From Mycolicibacter virginiensis (lineage in GTDB: Bacteria; Actinomycetota; Actinomycetes; Mycobacteriales; Mycobacteriaceae), in NCBI RefSeq assembly GCF_022374935.2, contig NZ_CP092430.2, forward strand, positions 2,046,001 through 2,110,000: a stretch of 64,000 bases of DNA. Direction: 5' to 3'. Shown here piece after piece: positions 50,846 through 63,594 of the stretch. Position 1 is the stretch's first letter. Each line of letters starts with the position of its first letter. The position numbers and the translations under genes were made by a program. The notes below the pieces were generated by a model. It saw only the letters and a list, made by a program, of their open reading frames with translations, did no database searches and had not been told where the DNA came from.

Positions 50846-51700
50846 ATGTCGTGGCCGCAAGTAGTCGTCCTGGCGATTGTCCAGGGCCTCACCGAGTTTC
50901 TGCCGGTCTCCTCCTCGGGGCACTTGGCCTTGGTCTCCCGGTTGTTCTTTGCCGGTGACGCGGGCGCTTCCTTCACCGCGGTGACCCAAATCGGCACCGA
51001 GATCGCCGTGCTGGTCTATTTCGCCAAGGACATCGCGCGCATCGCCACGGCCTGGCTGTCCGGCGTGGCCTCGGCGCTGGCCAAGACACCGCTGCCCGCT
51101 GAACGCAAGACCGACTATCGGATGGGTTGGTACGTCATCGTCGGCAGCATCCCGATCGTGATCGTCGGCGTGCTGTTCCAGCACTTCATCCGCGGCGACG
51201 TACGCAACCTCTGGGTGATCGCCTCCGCGATGGTCGGGTTTTCGCTGGTGATCGCCGCTGCCGAGTACGTCGGCCGCCAGCAACGGCATGCCGAACAGTT
51301 GACCGTCAGGGACGGTTTCCTGGTCGGCGCCGCGCAGTGTCTGGCACTGATCCCCGGTGTCTCGCGCTCCGGGGCGACCATCAGCGCCGGCCTGTTCCTG
51401 GGAATGGACCGGGCCCTGGCCGCCCGGTTCGGCTTCCTGCTGGGCATCCCGGCGGTATTCGCCTCGGGCCTGCACGAACTGCCCAACGCCTTCAATCCGG
51501 TCACCGAAGGAATGAGCGCCACCGGGCTGCAGCTGCTGGTCTCGGTGGTGATCACCTTCGTCGTCGGCTACGCGGCGATCAGTTGGCTGCTGCGGTTCGT
51601 CAGCAGTCACACCATGTACTGGTTTGTCGGGTACCGAGTCATCGCCGGGACGACGATCCTGATCCTGCTGGCCACCGGGGTGCTGGCGGCCTCGTCATGA
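50846..51700 (+). CDS. uppP: Undecaprenyl-diphosphatase
   Basis: 284 residues from ATG 50846 (GTG 50810 is in frame). An integral membrane protein with about eight hydrophobic segments. The active-site motifs are [14 protein letters not shown] (about 14-27) and [10 protein letters not shown] (about 177-186). It dephosphorylates undecaprenyl (decaprenyl in mycobacteria) pyrophosphate to recycle the cell-wall lipid carrier. It corresponds to Rv2136c. Stop overlaps the next start by ATGA. Confidence 0.95.
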   Translation: MSWPQVVVLAIVQGLTEFLPVSSSGHLALVSRLFFAGDAGASFTAVTQIGTEIAVLVYFAKDIARIATAWLSGVASALAKTPLPAERKTDYRMGWYVIVGSIPIVIVGVLFQHFIRGDVRNLWVIASAMVGFSLVIAAAEYVGRQQRHAEQLTVRDGFLVGAAQCLALIPGVSRSGATISAGLFLGMDRALAARFGFLLGIPAVFASGLHELPNAFNPVTEGMSATGLQLLVSVVITFVVGYAAISWLLRFVSSHTMYWFVGYRVIAGTTILILLATGVLAASS

Positions 51701-52383
51701 CCGTCATCCTGCTGCGCCACGGCCGGTCCACCTCGAACACCTCCGGCGTGCTGGCCGGGCGCACCGAAGGCGTCGAACTCGACGACCTGGGCCGCGAGCA
51801 GGCCGCACAGCTCGTCGGCCGGCTCGACGGCCTGCCGATCAAGGCGGTGGTGCGCTCACCGCTGCTGCGCTGCCGCCGCACCGTCGAACCGCTGGCCGCC
51901 GCCTTCGGGCTGGAGCCCCTCGTCGACGACCGGCTCGCCGAGGTCGACTATGGGGCCTGGACCGGCCGCAAGATCAGCGAGCTGACCGCCGAGCCGCTGT
52001 GGCGGGTGGTGCAGGCGCAGCCCAGCGCGGCGATCTTCCCCGAGGGCGAAGGCCTGGCGCAGGTGCAGGCCCGGGCCGTCACCGCGGTCCGTGATCACGA
52101 CCGGCAGCTGGCCGAGCAGCATGGCGCCGACGTGCTGTGGGTGGCGTGCACCCACGGCGACGTCATCAAGGCCGTCATCGCCGACGCGCTCGGTGTGCAT
52201 CTGGACGGCTTTCAGCGGATCACCGCCGACCCGGCATCGGCGAGCGTGATCCGCTACACGCCGTTGCGCCCGTTCGTAATCCACCTCAATCACACCGGAG
52301 CGTCGTTGGCCGCCGCGGTGCAGAGTTCGCCGGCCGGCCCGGTCGGTGAAAGCGACGCGGTGGTCGGCGGGTCCACCACCTAG
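51697..52383 (+). CDS. Histidine phosphatase (phosphoglycerate-mutase-like; Rv2135c-like)
   Basis: A 228-residue protein. The catalytic motif [10 protein letters not shown] is at residues 5-14 (His8), then [12 protein letters not shown] with the second Arg, the acid/base Glu in LAEVDYGAW and the second catalytic His in [12 protein letters not shown]. These are acid-type phosphatases rather than true glycolytic mutases. The substrate is unknown. It is translationally coupled to uppP. Confidence 0.9.
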   Translation: MTVILLRHGRSTSNTSGVLAGRTEGVELDDLGREQAAQLVGRLDGLPIKAVVRSPLLRCRRTVEPLAAAFGLEPLVDDRLAEVDYGAWTGRKISELTAEPLWRVVQAQPSAAIFPEGEGLAQVQARAVTAVRDHDRQLAEQHGADVLWVACTHGDVIKAVIADALGVHLDGFQRITADPASASVIRYTPLRPFVIHLNHTGASLAAAVQSSPAGPVGESDAVVGGSTT

Positions 52384-52444
52384 GTCCACCTCGCCGAAGA
52401 CAGATGCCGTCGGCCGCCTCAACTGCCGGTATTTTGGAGATGCC

Positions 52445-53038
52445 ATGTCCCGAGCAATTCACGTCTTCCGTACCCCCGACCGTTTCGTGGCCGGGACCGT
52501 CGGCCAGCCCGGCAACCGCACCTTCTACCTGCAGGCCGTCCACGACGAGCGGGTGGTCTCGGTGGTGCTGGAAAAGCAGCAGGTCGCGGTGCTGTCCGAA
52601 CGGATCGGTGCGCTGCTGCTGGAGGTCAACCGTCGATTCGGCACCCCGGTGCCGCCCGAACCCACCGAGATCGACGACCTGGACCCGCTGGTCACACCGG
52701 TGGACGCCGAATTCCGGGTCGGCACCATGGGGTTGGGTTGGGATTCCGAGGCGCAGACGGTGGTGGTCGAGTTGCTCGCGGTCAGTGACGCCGAATTCGA
52801 CGCCTCGGTGGTGCTCGACGACACCGACGAGGGACCGGACGCGGTGCGGGTGTTCCTCACCCCGGAGTCCGCGCGCCAGTTCGCCACCCGCTCCAACCGG
52901 GTCATCTCGGCCGGCCGCCCGCCGTGTCCGCTGTGCGACGAGCCGCTGGACCCCGCCGGTCACATGTGCGTGCGCACCAACGGCTATCGACGGGGTGCTT
53001 TCGGGCCCGACGATGAGCCCGATGACGCAGACATCTGA
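52445..53038 (+). CDS. DUF3090 protein (Rv2134c-like)
   Basis: A 197-residue protein close to the family length. It starts MSRAIHVFRTPDRFVAGTVG. A Cys pair (CPLCDEPLDPAGHMC) near the C-terminus looks like a small zinc knuckle. It is always found in actinobacteria next to the SCO1664-type gene that follows here, and the two overlap by about 26 bp. Joint function is unknown. Confidence 0.85.
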   Translation: MSRAIHVFRTPDRFVAGTVGQPGNRTFYLQAVHDERVVSVVLEKQQVAVLSERIGALLLEVNRRFGTPVPPEPTEIDDLDPLVTPVDAEFRVGTMGLGWDSEAQTVVVELLAVSDAEFDASVVLDDTDEGPDAVRVFLTPESARQFATRSNRVISAGRPPCPLCDEPLDPAGHMCVRTNGYRRGAFGPDDEPDDADI

Positions 53039-53849
53039 CGACCGGGAGGCGTTGCACTCCGGGGAACTGGAGATCCTGGGCCGCATCCGCTCGGCGAGCA
53101 ACGCCACCTTCCTGTGCCAGGCCACGCTGGGGGAGCACCGCGTCCACTGCGTCTACAAGCCGGTCGCCGGCGAGCAGCCGCTCTGGGATTTCCCCGACGG
53201 CACCCTGGCCGGCCGCGAACTCGGCGCACACCTGATCTCGGTCGAGTTGGGCTGGAACCTGGTGCCCTACACCATCATTCGAGACGGTCCGGCGGGTCCG
53301 GGCATGGTGCAGCGCTGGGTGGATCAACCCGAAGACGAGGACGAAGCGCAGGACGGTTCGTCGGCGCCCGGCCTGGTCGACGTGGTTCCCGGCGACCACG
53401 TTCCGGCGGGCTACCTGCCGGTGCTGCAGGCCTACGGCCACGACGGCGGCCCGGTCACGCTGGTGCACGCCGACGACATCCGGTTGCGCCGCCTCGCCGT
53501 CTTCGACGTGGTGATCAACAACGCCGACCGCAAGGGCGGACACGTGCTGTGCGGCACCGACGGCCGCGTCTACGGCGTTGACCACGGCGTGAGCCTGCAC
53601 ACCCAGGACAAGTTGCGCACCGTGCTGTGGGGCTGGGCGGGCAAGTCGGTGGCCGACCTGGACGACGAGGCGTTGCCGGCCCTGTCGCGGCTGCTGGTGG
53701 CGCTGGACGGCCCGCTGGCGGCAGCGCTGCAACCGCACCTGACCGCCGACGAGATCGCGGCACTGCGCTGCCGCGTCGCCGACCTGCTGGACCACCCGGT
53801 GATGCCCGGCCCGAACCGTCATCGCCCGATCCCTTGGCCGGCGTTCTAG
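53013..53849 (+). CDS. SCO1664-family protein, PI3/4-kinase-like fold (Rv2133c-like)
   Basis: About 278 residues from ATG 53013 (ATG 53022 also possible). The kinase-like features are VHCVYKPVAGEQPLWDFP (Lys at about 47; start of ATP site), RLAVFDVVINNADRKGGHVL (catalytic loop, about 158-177) and VYGVDHGVSLHTQDK (metal-binding Asp). This family is related to phosphoinositide-type kinases, but substrate and activity are not established. It is co-translated with the DUF3090 gene. Confidence 0.83.
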   Translation: MSPMTQTSDDREALHSGELEILGRIRSASNATFLCQATLGEHRVHCVYKPVAGEQPLWDFPDGTLAGRELGAHLISVELGWNLVPYTIIRDGPAGPGMVQRWVDQPEDEDEAQDGSSAPGLVDVVPGDHVPAGYLPVLQAYGHDGGPVTLVHADDIRLRRLAVFDVVINNADRKGGHVLCGTDGRVYGVDHGVSLHTQDKLRTVLWGWAGKSVADLDDEALPALSRLLVALDGPLAAALQPHLTADEIAALRCRVADLLDHPVMPGPNRHRPIPWPAF

Positions 53850-53852
53850 CTC

Positions 53853-54659
53853 GTGTCGGGGATACTGCCAAACGTGACGCTGACCGACGCGGCGCTGGCC
53901 GCCGAACTGGCAGTCGAGGCCGGAAAGCTCTTGCTGGCGGTGCGTGACGAGGTGGGCTTCGCACAACCGTGGCACCTCGGCGACACCGGCGACGGCCGGG
54001 CCAACCAGCTGATCATCCGCAGGCTGCGTGACGCGCGCCCCGGCGACGCGGTGCTCAGCGAGGAATCGCCGGACAACCTGGCCCGGCTGCGGTCGGACCG
54101 GGTCTGGATCGTCGATCCACTCGACGGCACCCGCGAATTCACCACACCCGGACGCGACGACTGGGCGGTGCACATCGCGCTGTGGCAGCGTGGCGGCCCC
54201 GATGGCTTCGGCACCATCACCGACGCCGCGGTGTCACTGCCGGCCTACGACAATCGAAGCAACGTGGTCTTCCGCACCGACACGGTCGCCCGGCCCGCCA
54301 CGCCTGCCGGTCCGCCGAACCCCATTCGGGTCGCGGTCAGCGCCTCCCGGATGCCGGCGGTGGTCCGGCTCATTCGCGAGGTGTTGCCGGTGGAACCGGT
54401 GCTGATGGGTTCGGCGGGCGCCAAGGCGATGGCTGTGGTGCGCGGCGACGTGGACGCTTACCTGCACGCCGGCGGGCAGTGGGAATGGGATTCGGCGGCC
54501 CCGGCCGGTGTGGTGCTGGCGGCGGGCCTGCACGCGTCCCGCATCGACGGTTCGCCGTTGCGCTACAACCGCCCCGACCCCTACCTGCCCGACCTGCTGA
54601 TGTGCCGGCCCGATGTGGCGCCGATTCTGCTGGACGCGATGCGGCGGACGGTCCTGTAG
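53853..54659 (+). CDS. cysQ: 3'-phosphoadenosine 5'-phosphate phosphatase / inositol-phosphatase-family CysQ
   Basis: A 268-residue IMPase-fold enzyme. The Mg site is formed by LSEESPD (about 68-74) and [10 protein letters not shown] (about 87-96), with the C-terminal [17 protein letters not shown]. tuberculosis CysQ (Rv2131c, 267 aa) dephosphorylates PAP and PAPS in sulfate assimilation and also acts on other phosphates. Position and length agree. The GTG at 53853 gives the length used here. It lies 18 bp before mshC. Confidence 0.92.
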   Translation: MSGILPNVTLTDAALAAELAVEAGKLLLAVRDEVGFAQPWHLGDTGDGRANQLIIRRLRDARPGDAVLSEESPDNLARLRSDRVWIVDPLDGTREFTTPGRDDWAVHIALWQRGGPDGFGTITDAAVSLPAYDNRSNVVFRTDTVARPATPAGPPNPIRVAVSASRMPAVVRLIREVLPVEPVLMGSAGAKAMAVVRGDVDAYLHAGGQWEWDSAAPAGVVLAAGLHASRIDGSPLRYNRPDPYLPDLLMCRPDVAPILLDAMRRTVL

Positions 54660-54683
54660 AGGAGGGGCCTTAAAGTCGTGGGC

Positions 54684-55919
54684 ATGCAATCGTGGTCCGC
54701 GCCGGCCGTTCCGGTCCTGCCCGGGCGCGGCCCGGCGCTGCGCCTCTATGACACCGCCGACCGCCAGGTGCGCCCGGTGTCGCCGGGCCCGACGGCCACC
54801 ATGTACGTCTGCGGCATCACGCCCTATGACGCCACGCACCTCGGCCACGCCGCCACCTATCTGGTGTTCGACCTGATTCACCGGCTCTGGCTCGACGCCG
54901 GCCACCAGGTGAACTACGTGCAGAACGTCACCGACGTCGACGACCCGCTGCTCGAGCGTGCCGAGCGCGACGGAGTGCAGTGGGAGGAGCTGGCGGCCAG
55001 CCAGGTCGAGTTGTTCGGCACCGACATGACCGCCTTGCGGGTGCTGCCGCCCCACGACTACGTGGCGGCTACCGAGGCCATCCAAGAAGTGGTCGAACTC
55101 GTCGAAAAGATGCTCGCCGCTGGATCGGCCTACATCGTCGACGGCGACTACCCCGACATCTACTTCCGCGCCGACGCCACCGAGCAGTTCGGCTACGAAT
55201 CCGGATTCGATCGCGCCACCATGTTGGAGCTGTTCGCCGAGCGCGGCGGCGACCCGGATCGGGCCGGCAAGGCCGATCCGCTCGACGCCCTGTTGTGGCG
55301 CGCCGCCCGCCCGGGTGAGCCCAGGTGGTCCGCGCCGTTCGGGGCCGGCCGGCCGGGTTGGCATGTCGAGTGTGCGGCGATCGCGTTGAGCCGTATCGGC
55401 TCCAGTCTCGACATCCAGGGCGGGGGCTCCGATCTGGTCTTCCCCCACCACGAGTTCTCCGCCGCGCATGCCGAATCCCTCACCGGGGAGCGCCGTTTCG
55501 CCCGGCACTACGTGCACGCCGGAATGATCGGCTGGGACGGGCACAAGATGTCCAAGAGTCGCGGCAACCTGGTGCTGGTTTCCAAGCTGCGCGCTCAGGG
55601 GACCGATCCGGCCGCGATCCGGCTGGGCCTGTTGGCCGGGCACTACCGCAGCGACCGGTTCTGGGACGACGCGACCCTGGCTGCGGCCGAGGCGAGGCTG
55701 GACCGTTGGCGGGCCGCGACGACGCTGCCGGCCGGACCGGCTGCCGACGACGTCATCGGCCGGGTGCGTCGCTATCTGGCCGATGACCTGGACACCGTCA
55801 AGGCGTTGGCCGCGTTGGACGGCTGGGCGACCGATGCGCGCGAGTACGGCGGACACGACGCCGCCGCACCCCGGCTGGTGGCCACGGCGGTCGATGCGCT
55901 GCTGGGAGTGGCGCTGTAG
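54684..55919 (+). CDS. mshC: Cysteine-1-D-myo-inosityl 2-amino-2-deoxy-glucopyranoside ligase (mycothiol synthesis)
   Basis: 411 residues from ATG 54684 (GTG 54678 is a weaker alternative). It resembles cysteinyl-tRNA synthetase without the anticodon-binding region. The class I motifs are THLGH (about 51-55) and KMSKSRG (about 289-295); zinc-binding Cys43 is in [10 protein letters not shown]. It ligates cysteine to GlcN-Ins with ATP, a mycothiol step restricted to actinobacteria. It corresponds to Rv2130c and supports the taxonomic assignment. Confidence 0.95.
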   Translation: MQSWSAPAVPVLPGRGPALRLYDTADRQVRPVSPGPTATMYVCGITPYDATHLGHAATYLVFDLIHRLWLDAGHQVNYVQNVTDVDDPLLERAERDGVQWEELAASQVELFGTDMTALRVLPPHDYVAATEAIQEVVELVEKMLAAGSAYIVDGDYPDIYFRADATEQFGYESGFDRATMLELFAERGGDPDRAGKADPLDALLWRAARPGEPRWSAPFGAGRPGWHVECAAIALSRIGSSLDIQGGGSDLVFPHHEFSAAHAESLTGERRFARHYVHAGMIGWDGHKMSKSRGNLVLVSKLRAQGTDPAAIRLGLLAGHYRSDRFWDDATLAAAEARLDRWRAATTLPAGPAADDVIGRVRRYLADDLDTVKALAALDGWATDAREYGGHDAAAPRLVATAVDALLGVAL

Positions 55920-55948
55920 GCCGCCCGCCGCGGGGGTAGGTTGAGCCC

Positions 55949-56827
55949 ATGTCTTCGATTCACTCCCAAGTCATTTTCATCACCGGTGGCGCGCACGGTA
56001 TCGGCGAGCAGCTGGCCCGCCGACTGCACTCCCAGGGCGCCTCTGTGGTGGTGACGGACCTGGACGAGGCCGCCCTGGGCAAGCTGGCTGATGACCTCGG
56101 TGACCGGGTGCTGACCGCCGTCGCCGACGTGCGGGATCTGTCCGAAATGCAGGCGGTGGCCGCGCAGGCCGTGCAGCGTTTCGGCGGCATCGACACCGTC
56201 GTCGCCAACGCCGGCATCGCCAGCTACGGCTCGGTGCTGAATGTGGATCCCGAGACGTTCAAGCGGGTCATCGACATCGACGTGGTCGGGGTGTTCAACA
56301 CCGTACGCGCGGCACTGCCGTCGATCATCGAGCGTCGCGGCTATGTACTGGTCGTGTCCTCGCTGGCAGCGTTCACTCCGCTGGCCGGGATGGCGTCCTA
56401 CGACGCGGCCAAGGCCGGCGTCGAGCACTTCGCCAGCGCGCTGCGCCAGGAGGTCGCCTACCAGGGCGTGGAGGTCGGGTCGGCGCACATGGGCTGGATC
56501 GACACCCCCTTGGTTCGCGACACCAAGGCCGACCTGGGGGCCTTCGACGAGATGCTGGCCAAACTGCCGTGGCCGCTGAACCAGACCACCACCGTGGACA
56601 AGTGTGTCGACGCCTTCGTCGCGGGTATCGAGGGCCGTCGGCGCCGCGTCTACTGCCCGGGCTGGGTGGGGGTGTTGCGTTGGCTCAAGCCGGTGCTGAC
56701 GCTGCGGCAGGTGGAAGCCCCCTTCATCAAGGGAGCCGCCACCATCGTGCCGCGGATGGACGCCGAAGTCGCGGCGCTGGGCCGCTCCACCAGTGCCTAC
56801 AACGAGGCCCGGGAAAAGGAGAAGTAG
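55949..56827 (+). CDS. Short-chain dehydrogenase/reductase (Rv2129c-like)
   Basis: A 292-residue SDR. The cofactor motif is ITGGAHGIGEQLA (about 11-23), with NAGIAS (about 87), Ser in VVSSLAAFTPLAG and the YDAAK catalytic Tyr/Lys (about 151-155). The C-terminal ~60 residues (RRRRVYCPGWVGVLRWLKPV) are hydrophobic-basic, perhaps membrane-associated. The reaction is unknown. It follows mshC in the same order as in M. tuberculosis. Confidence 0.88.
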   Translation: MSSIHSQVIFITGGAHGIGEQLARRLHSQGASVVVTDLDEAALGKLADDLGDRVLTAVADVRDLSEMQAVAAQAVQRFGGIDTVVANAGIASYGSVLNVDPETFKRVIDIDVVGVFNTVRAALPSIIERRGYVLVVSSLAAFTPLAGMASYDAAKAGVEHFASALRQEVAYQGVEVGSAHMGWIDTPLVRDTKADLGAFDEMLAKLPWPLNQTTTVDKCVDAFVAGIEGRRRRVYCPGWVGVLRWLKPVLTLRQVEAPFIKGAATIVPRMDAEVAALGRSTSAYNEAREKEK

Positions 56828-56846
56828 CCCGCATGGGCCGGCCGGC

Positions 56847-57737
56847 TCAGCGCCGCCGGCGCCGCAGGTAGCGCTCGAACTCGGCGGCCAACGCGTCGCC
56901 GTCGATCTTGTTCAGCGCTTCGGTCATGTCGACCTCGGCGTCGCCGCGTTCCTCCAAAGAGGCCACGTAGTCGGCGATCTCGTCGTCCTCGCTGGCCATC
57001 TCGCTGACCGCCAGCTCCCACTCCTCGGCCTGCGCCGGTAGGTCACCCAACGGAACCTCAATGTCCAGGGCGTCCTCGACGCGGCGCAGCAGGGCGACCG
57101 TGGCCTTGGGGTTGGGTGGCTGTGAGACGTAGTGCGGCACCGCCGCCCAGAAGGTGACCGCCGGAATCCCGGCCGCCACACAGGCGTCCTGGAACACCCC
57201 GGTGATCCCGGTCGGCCCCTCGTAGCGGGTCTCGGTCAACCCGAAGCGGGTGGCCGACTCCGCCGAGTACGCGGCCCCCGACACCGGCACCGGGCGGGTG
57301 TGCGGGGTGTCGGCCAGCAGCGCGCCCAGGATCACCACGGTGTCGACGTCGAGTTCTTCGATCACCGCCAGCAGCTCGGCGCAGAACGACCGCCAACGCA
57401 TGTTCGGTTCCACGCCGTGCATCAATACGATGTCGCGATCGCTGCCCGGTGGCCGGCAGTGCGAAATGCGCATCGACGGCCAGACCAGCTCCCGGGTGAC
57501 GCCGTCGAGCTGGCGAATCACCGGCCGATTCACCTGGTAGTCGTAGTAGGCCTCGTCGTCGATCTCGACGATCAGCCGGGCCTCCCAGATGCTGTTGAGA
57601 TGCTGCACCGCATCGCTGGCGGCGTCGCCGGCGTCATTCCAGCCCTCGAACGCAGCCACGACGATGGTGTCGTGCAGTTCGGGAAGGGCAGCGCCGTCAT
57701 CCGGTCGGGTCACAAGGCCAGGGTAAGGCCTGCGCAA
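56847..57737 (-). CDS. PAC2-family protein (Rv2125-like)
   Basis: A 296-residue PAC2-fold protein close to the length of Rv2125. Segments include [22 protein letters not shown] (about 26-47), [13 protein letters not shown] strand ([17 protein letters not shown]) and [19 protein letters not shown]. The family is related to proteasome-assembly chaperones; in mycobacteria a link to proteasome or protein quality control has been proposed but is not certain. It is transcribed away from metH, with the riboswitch-like leader lying in the shared intergenic region. Confidence 0.88.
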   Translation of the reverse strand: MRRPYPGLVTRPDDGAALPELHDTIVVAAFEGWNDAGDAASDAVQHLNSIWEARLIVEIDDEAYYDYQVNRPVIRQLDGVTRELVWPSMRISHCRPPGSDRDIVLMHGVEPNMRWRSFCAELLAVIEELDVDTVVILGALLADTPHTRPVPVSGAAYSAESATRFGLTETRYEGPTGITGVFQDACVAAGIPAVTFWAAVPHYVSQPPNPKATVALLRRVEDALDIEVPLGDLPAQAEEWELAVSEMASEDDEIADYVASLEERGDAEVDMTEALNKIDGDALAAEFERYLRRRRR

Positions 57738-57823
57738 AGATCACGGGCCGCACCGGACCGGGGGAGTCGGCTTGTTCGTCGGGGCATTCGTCTCGACGCT
57801 GGGTGACCACGTAGACTTTTCCC

Positions 57824-57910
57824 GTCGAGAGGCGTTGCAACGGTTCGCCGGTCTGTGCCGGTGGCCGCCACGCTCGACAGAGTTAAGGACGCCTTCCGCC
57901 ACGGAAGGAG
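57824..57910 (+). promoter_or_regulatory. Candidate S-adenosylhomocysteine (SAH) riboswitch controlling metH
   Basis: GTCGAG (57824-57829) pairs with CTCGAC (57873-57878) as P1. AGGCGT (57830-57835) pairs with ACGCCT (57889-57894) to close an H-type pseudoknot, and a GC-rich hairpin lies between. The conserved-looking TGCAAC follows the first pseudoknot strand and CGCCACGCTCG spans the return, both as recalled for SAH riboswitches. CCTTCC (57892-57897) can alternatively pair with GGAAGG (57903-57908), which is the metH ribosome binding site. The two folds share 57892-57894, so ligand binding should free the RBS: an ON switch. Confidence 0.65.
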
Positions 57911-57915
57911 CCCGC

Positions 57916-61662
<3,747 letters not shown>

Positions 61663-61680
61663 GCCCTGGCGCTGCGGGCG

Positions 61681-62373
61681 GTGCTGTGCGACATGGACGG
61701 CACCCTGGTCGATTCCGAGAAGCTGTGGGACGTCGCGATGGACGCGCTCTACGACCGCCTCGGCGGGGTGCTGACCCCGGAAGTCCGGGCGTCCACGGTC
61801 GGCGGGTGTGCCGAGGACACCATGCGGATCGTCTACGACGATCTGGGGCTGCCACTCGATCCGGCGGCCATGGCGGACTCGGCGCGCTGGTTGCACGACT
61901 ACACCGGTGAGCTGTTCGACGCGGGCCTGCCCTGGTGCGACGGCGCCCGCGAGTTGCTCGAGGAGCTGGCCGGCGCGGGGATGCCGACGGCTTTGGTGAC
62001 CAACACCCCGCGAATGCTGGCCGAGCGGGCGCTGGGCAGCATCGGCCGACACTATTTCGCGGCGGTGGTCTGCGGTGACGAGGTGCCCGCGGGCAAACCG
62101 GCACCGGATCCCTACCTGCGTGCCGCCCAGCTGCTGGACGCCGACCCGCGCTGGTGTCTGGCCGTGGAGGACTCGCCGACGGGTGCCGCCGCGGCCGAGG
62201 CGGCCGGGTGTGCGGTGCTGGTCGTGCCCAACGCGCTGCCGGTGCCGGACGGCGCTCGGCGCCATCAGGTGGCGTCCCTGACCGGGCTCGGGTTGGCGGA
62301 CCTGCACGAAATCTGCGCCCAGCTGGCCGACTCGCAACCGGCCGCCGCCGGAAACCGACGTGACCCGTCCTGA
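61681..62373 (+). CDS. HAD-family phosphatase (beta-phosphoglucomutase-like)
   Basis: About 230 residues from GTG 61681, 19 bp after metH. HAD motifs: CDMDGTLVDSE (about 3-13; nucleophile and acid/base Asp), TALVTNTP (Thr/Ser motif II), GKPAPDPYL (Lys motif III) and AVEDSPTGAAAA (acidic motif IV). The cap domain lies between motifs I and II. The substrate is unknown; a sugar or nucleotide phosphate is likely. It is probably in one transcript with metH and perhaps hisEG. Confidence 0.88.
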   Translation: MLCDMDGTLVDSEKLWDVAMDALYDRLGGVLTPEVRASTVGGCAEDTMRIVYDDLGLPLDPAAMADSARWLHDYTGELFDAGLPWCDGARELLEELAGAGMPTALVTNTPRMLAERALGSIGRHYFAAVVCGDEVPAGKPAPDPYLRAAQLLDADPRWCLAVEDSPTGAAAAEAAGCAVLVVPNALPVPDGARRHQVASLTGLGLADLHEICAQLADSQPAAAGNRRDPS

Positions 62374-62379
62374 TGCCGC

Positions 62380-62661
62380 ATGAAACAATCCCTGCTCGTG
62401 AAGACCTTCGAGGAGCTGTTCGCCGAGCTCGGTGAGCGAGCCGCGACCCGGCCGGCCGGCAGCGGCACCGTGGCGGCGCTGGACGCCGGTGTACACACGA
62501 TCGGCAAGAAGATCCTGGAGGAGGCCGGCGAGGTGTGGCTGGCCGCCGAGCACCAGTCCGATGAAGACCTGGCCGAGGAGATCAGCCAGCTGATGTATTG
62601 GACCCAGGTGCTGATGATCTCGCGCGGGCTGACGCTGTCCGACGTCTACGGGAAGCTGTGA
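62380..62661 (+). CDS. hisE: Phosphoribosyl-ATP pyrophosphatase
   Basis: A 93-residue all-alpha MazG-like enzyme, the exact length in mycobacteria (Rv2122c). Motifs are [16 protein letters not shown] (about 43-58; metal-binding Glu residues) and [14 protein letters not shown]. It catalyses the second step of histidine synthesis. It is 2 bp upstream of hisG, so the two are co-translated. Confidence 0.95.
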   Translation: MKQSLLVKTFEELFAELGERAATRPAGSGTVAALDAGVHTIGKKILEEAGEVWLAAEHQSDEDLAEEISQLMYWTQVLMISRGLTLSDVYGKL

Positions 62662-62663
62662 GC

Positions 62664-63524
62664 ATGTTGCGTGTTGCGGTCCCCAACAAGGGGGCGCTCA
62701 GTGAGGCTGCCGCGGCAATGCTGTCGGAGGCCGGCTATCGCAGCCGCACCGACGCCAAGGATCTGACGGTCATCGATCCGGCCAACAAGGTCGAGTTCTT
62801 CTTCCTGCGGCCCAAGGACATTGCCATCTACGTCGGGTCCGGCGAACTCGACTTCGGGATCACCGGGCGGGATCTGGCCGCCGAGTCCGGGGCGCCGGTG
62901 GCCGAGCGGTTGGCGCTGGGTTTCGGATCTTCGCGATTCCGTTACGCCGCTCCGGCCGGGCGGGACTGGGTTGCCGCGGACCTGGCCGGCAAGCGCATCG
63001 CCACCGCTTACCCGAACCTGGTCCGCAAGGATCTGGCCGGCAAGGGCATCGAGGCCACCGTCATCAGGCTCGACGGGGCGGTGGAGATCTCCATCCAGCT
63101 GGGAGTGGCCGACGCGATCGCCGACGTGGTGGGCTCCGGGCGCACCCTGCGCCAGCACGGTCTGGTGGCTTTCGGTGAGTCGCTGTGCGATTCCGAAGCG
63201 GTATTGATCGAGGGCGCCGCGTCCAATGGCCGCAGCGCCGAGACCGCTTCCGCTCGTGACCAACTCGCCGCCCGGGTGCAGGGCGTGGTGTTCGGTCAGC
63301 AGTATCTGATGCTCGACTACGACTGTCCGCGTGGCGTGCTCGAGCAGGCCGTCGCGATCACCCCGGGCCTGGAGTCGCCGACCATCGCGCCGCTGGCCGA
63401 CCCGGAGTGGGCGGCGGTGCGCGCGCTGGTACCACGTCGCGACGTCAACGCGATCATGGACGAGTTGGCCGCGATCGGCGCGAAGGCCATCCTCGCCTCG
63501 GACATCAGATTCTGCCGATTTTGA
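62664..63524 (+). CDS. hisG: ATP phosphoribosyltransferase, long form
   Basis: 286 residues from ATG 62664. It begins [16 protein letters not shown]. The PRPP-binding loop is in [16 protein letters not shown] (about 151-166), and the C-terminal ~75 residues form the regulatory ACT-like domain that binds histidine. First committed step of histidine synthesis. It corresponds to Rv2121c and follows hisE directly. Confidence 0.96.
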   Translation: MLRVAVPNKGALSEAAAAMLSEAGYRSRTDAKDLTVIDPANKVEFFFLRPKDIAIYVGSGELDFGITGRDLAAESGAPVAERLALGFGSSRFRYAAPAGRDWVAADLAGKRIATAYPNLVRKDLAGKGIEATVIRLDGAVEISIQLGVADAIADVVGSGRTLRQHGLVAFGESLCDSEAVLIEGAASNGRSAETASARDQLAARVQGVVFGQQYLMLDYDCPRGVLEQAVAITPGLESPTIAPLADPEWAAVRALVPRRDVNAIMDELAAIGAKAILASDIRFCRF

Positions 63525-63594
63525 GCAGTCCCGGTAGCTGAGCCTTTGCCGTGTTAGCGTCCGGTGGTCGGCTCGACTGGCCCGGGAGGTAGTG

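Noticed and set aside
49331..51610. Upstream part of a long minus-strand frame ending in the DUF5703 protein
   Set aside because: It runs antisense to uppP and Rv2137c-like genes and through lppL in another frame. Only the last 88 codons are a recognisable protein with its own GTGA-coupled start.
52902..54173. A 423-codon minus-strand frame
   Set aside because: Antisense to the SCO1664-like gene and cysQ; Val/Arg/Gln-rich without any domain.
54234..55856. A 540-codon minus-strand frame opposite cysQ and mshC
   Set aside because: Antisense to two firmly identified genes; no motif; typical shadow of GC-rich coding sequence.
57738..57915. Cobalamin riboswitch before metH
   Set aside because: No B12-box-like sequence was seen and the leader is short. 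The observed pseudoknot fits an SAH-type switch better.
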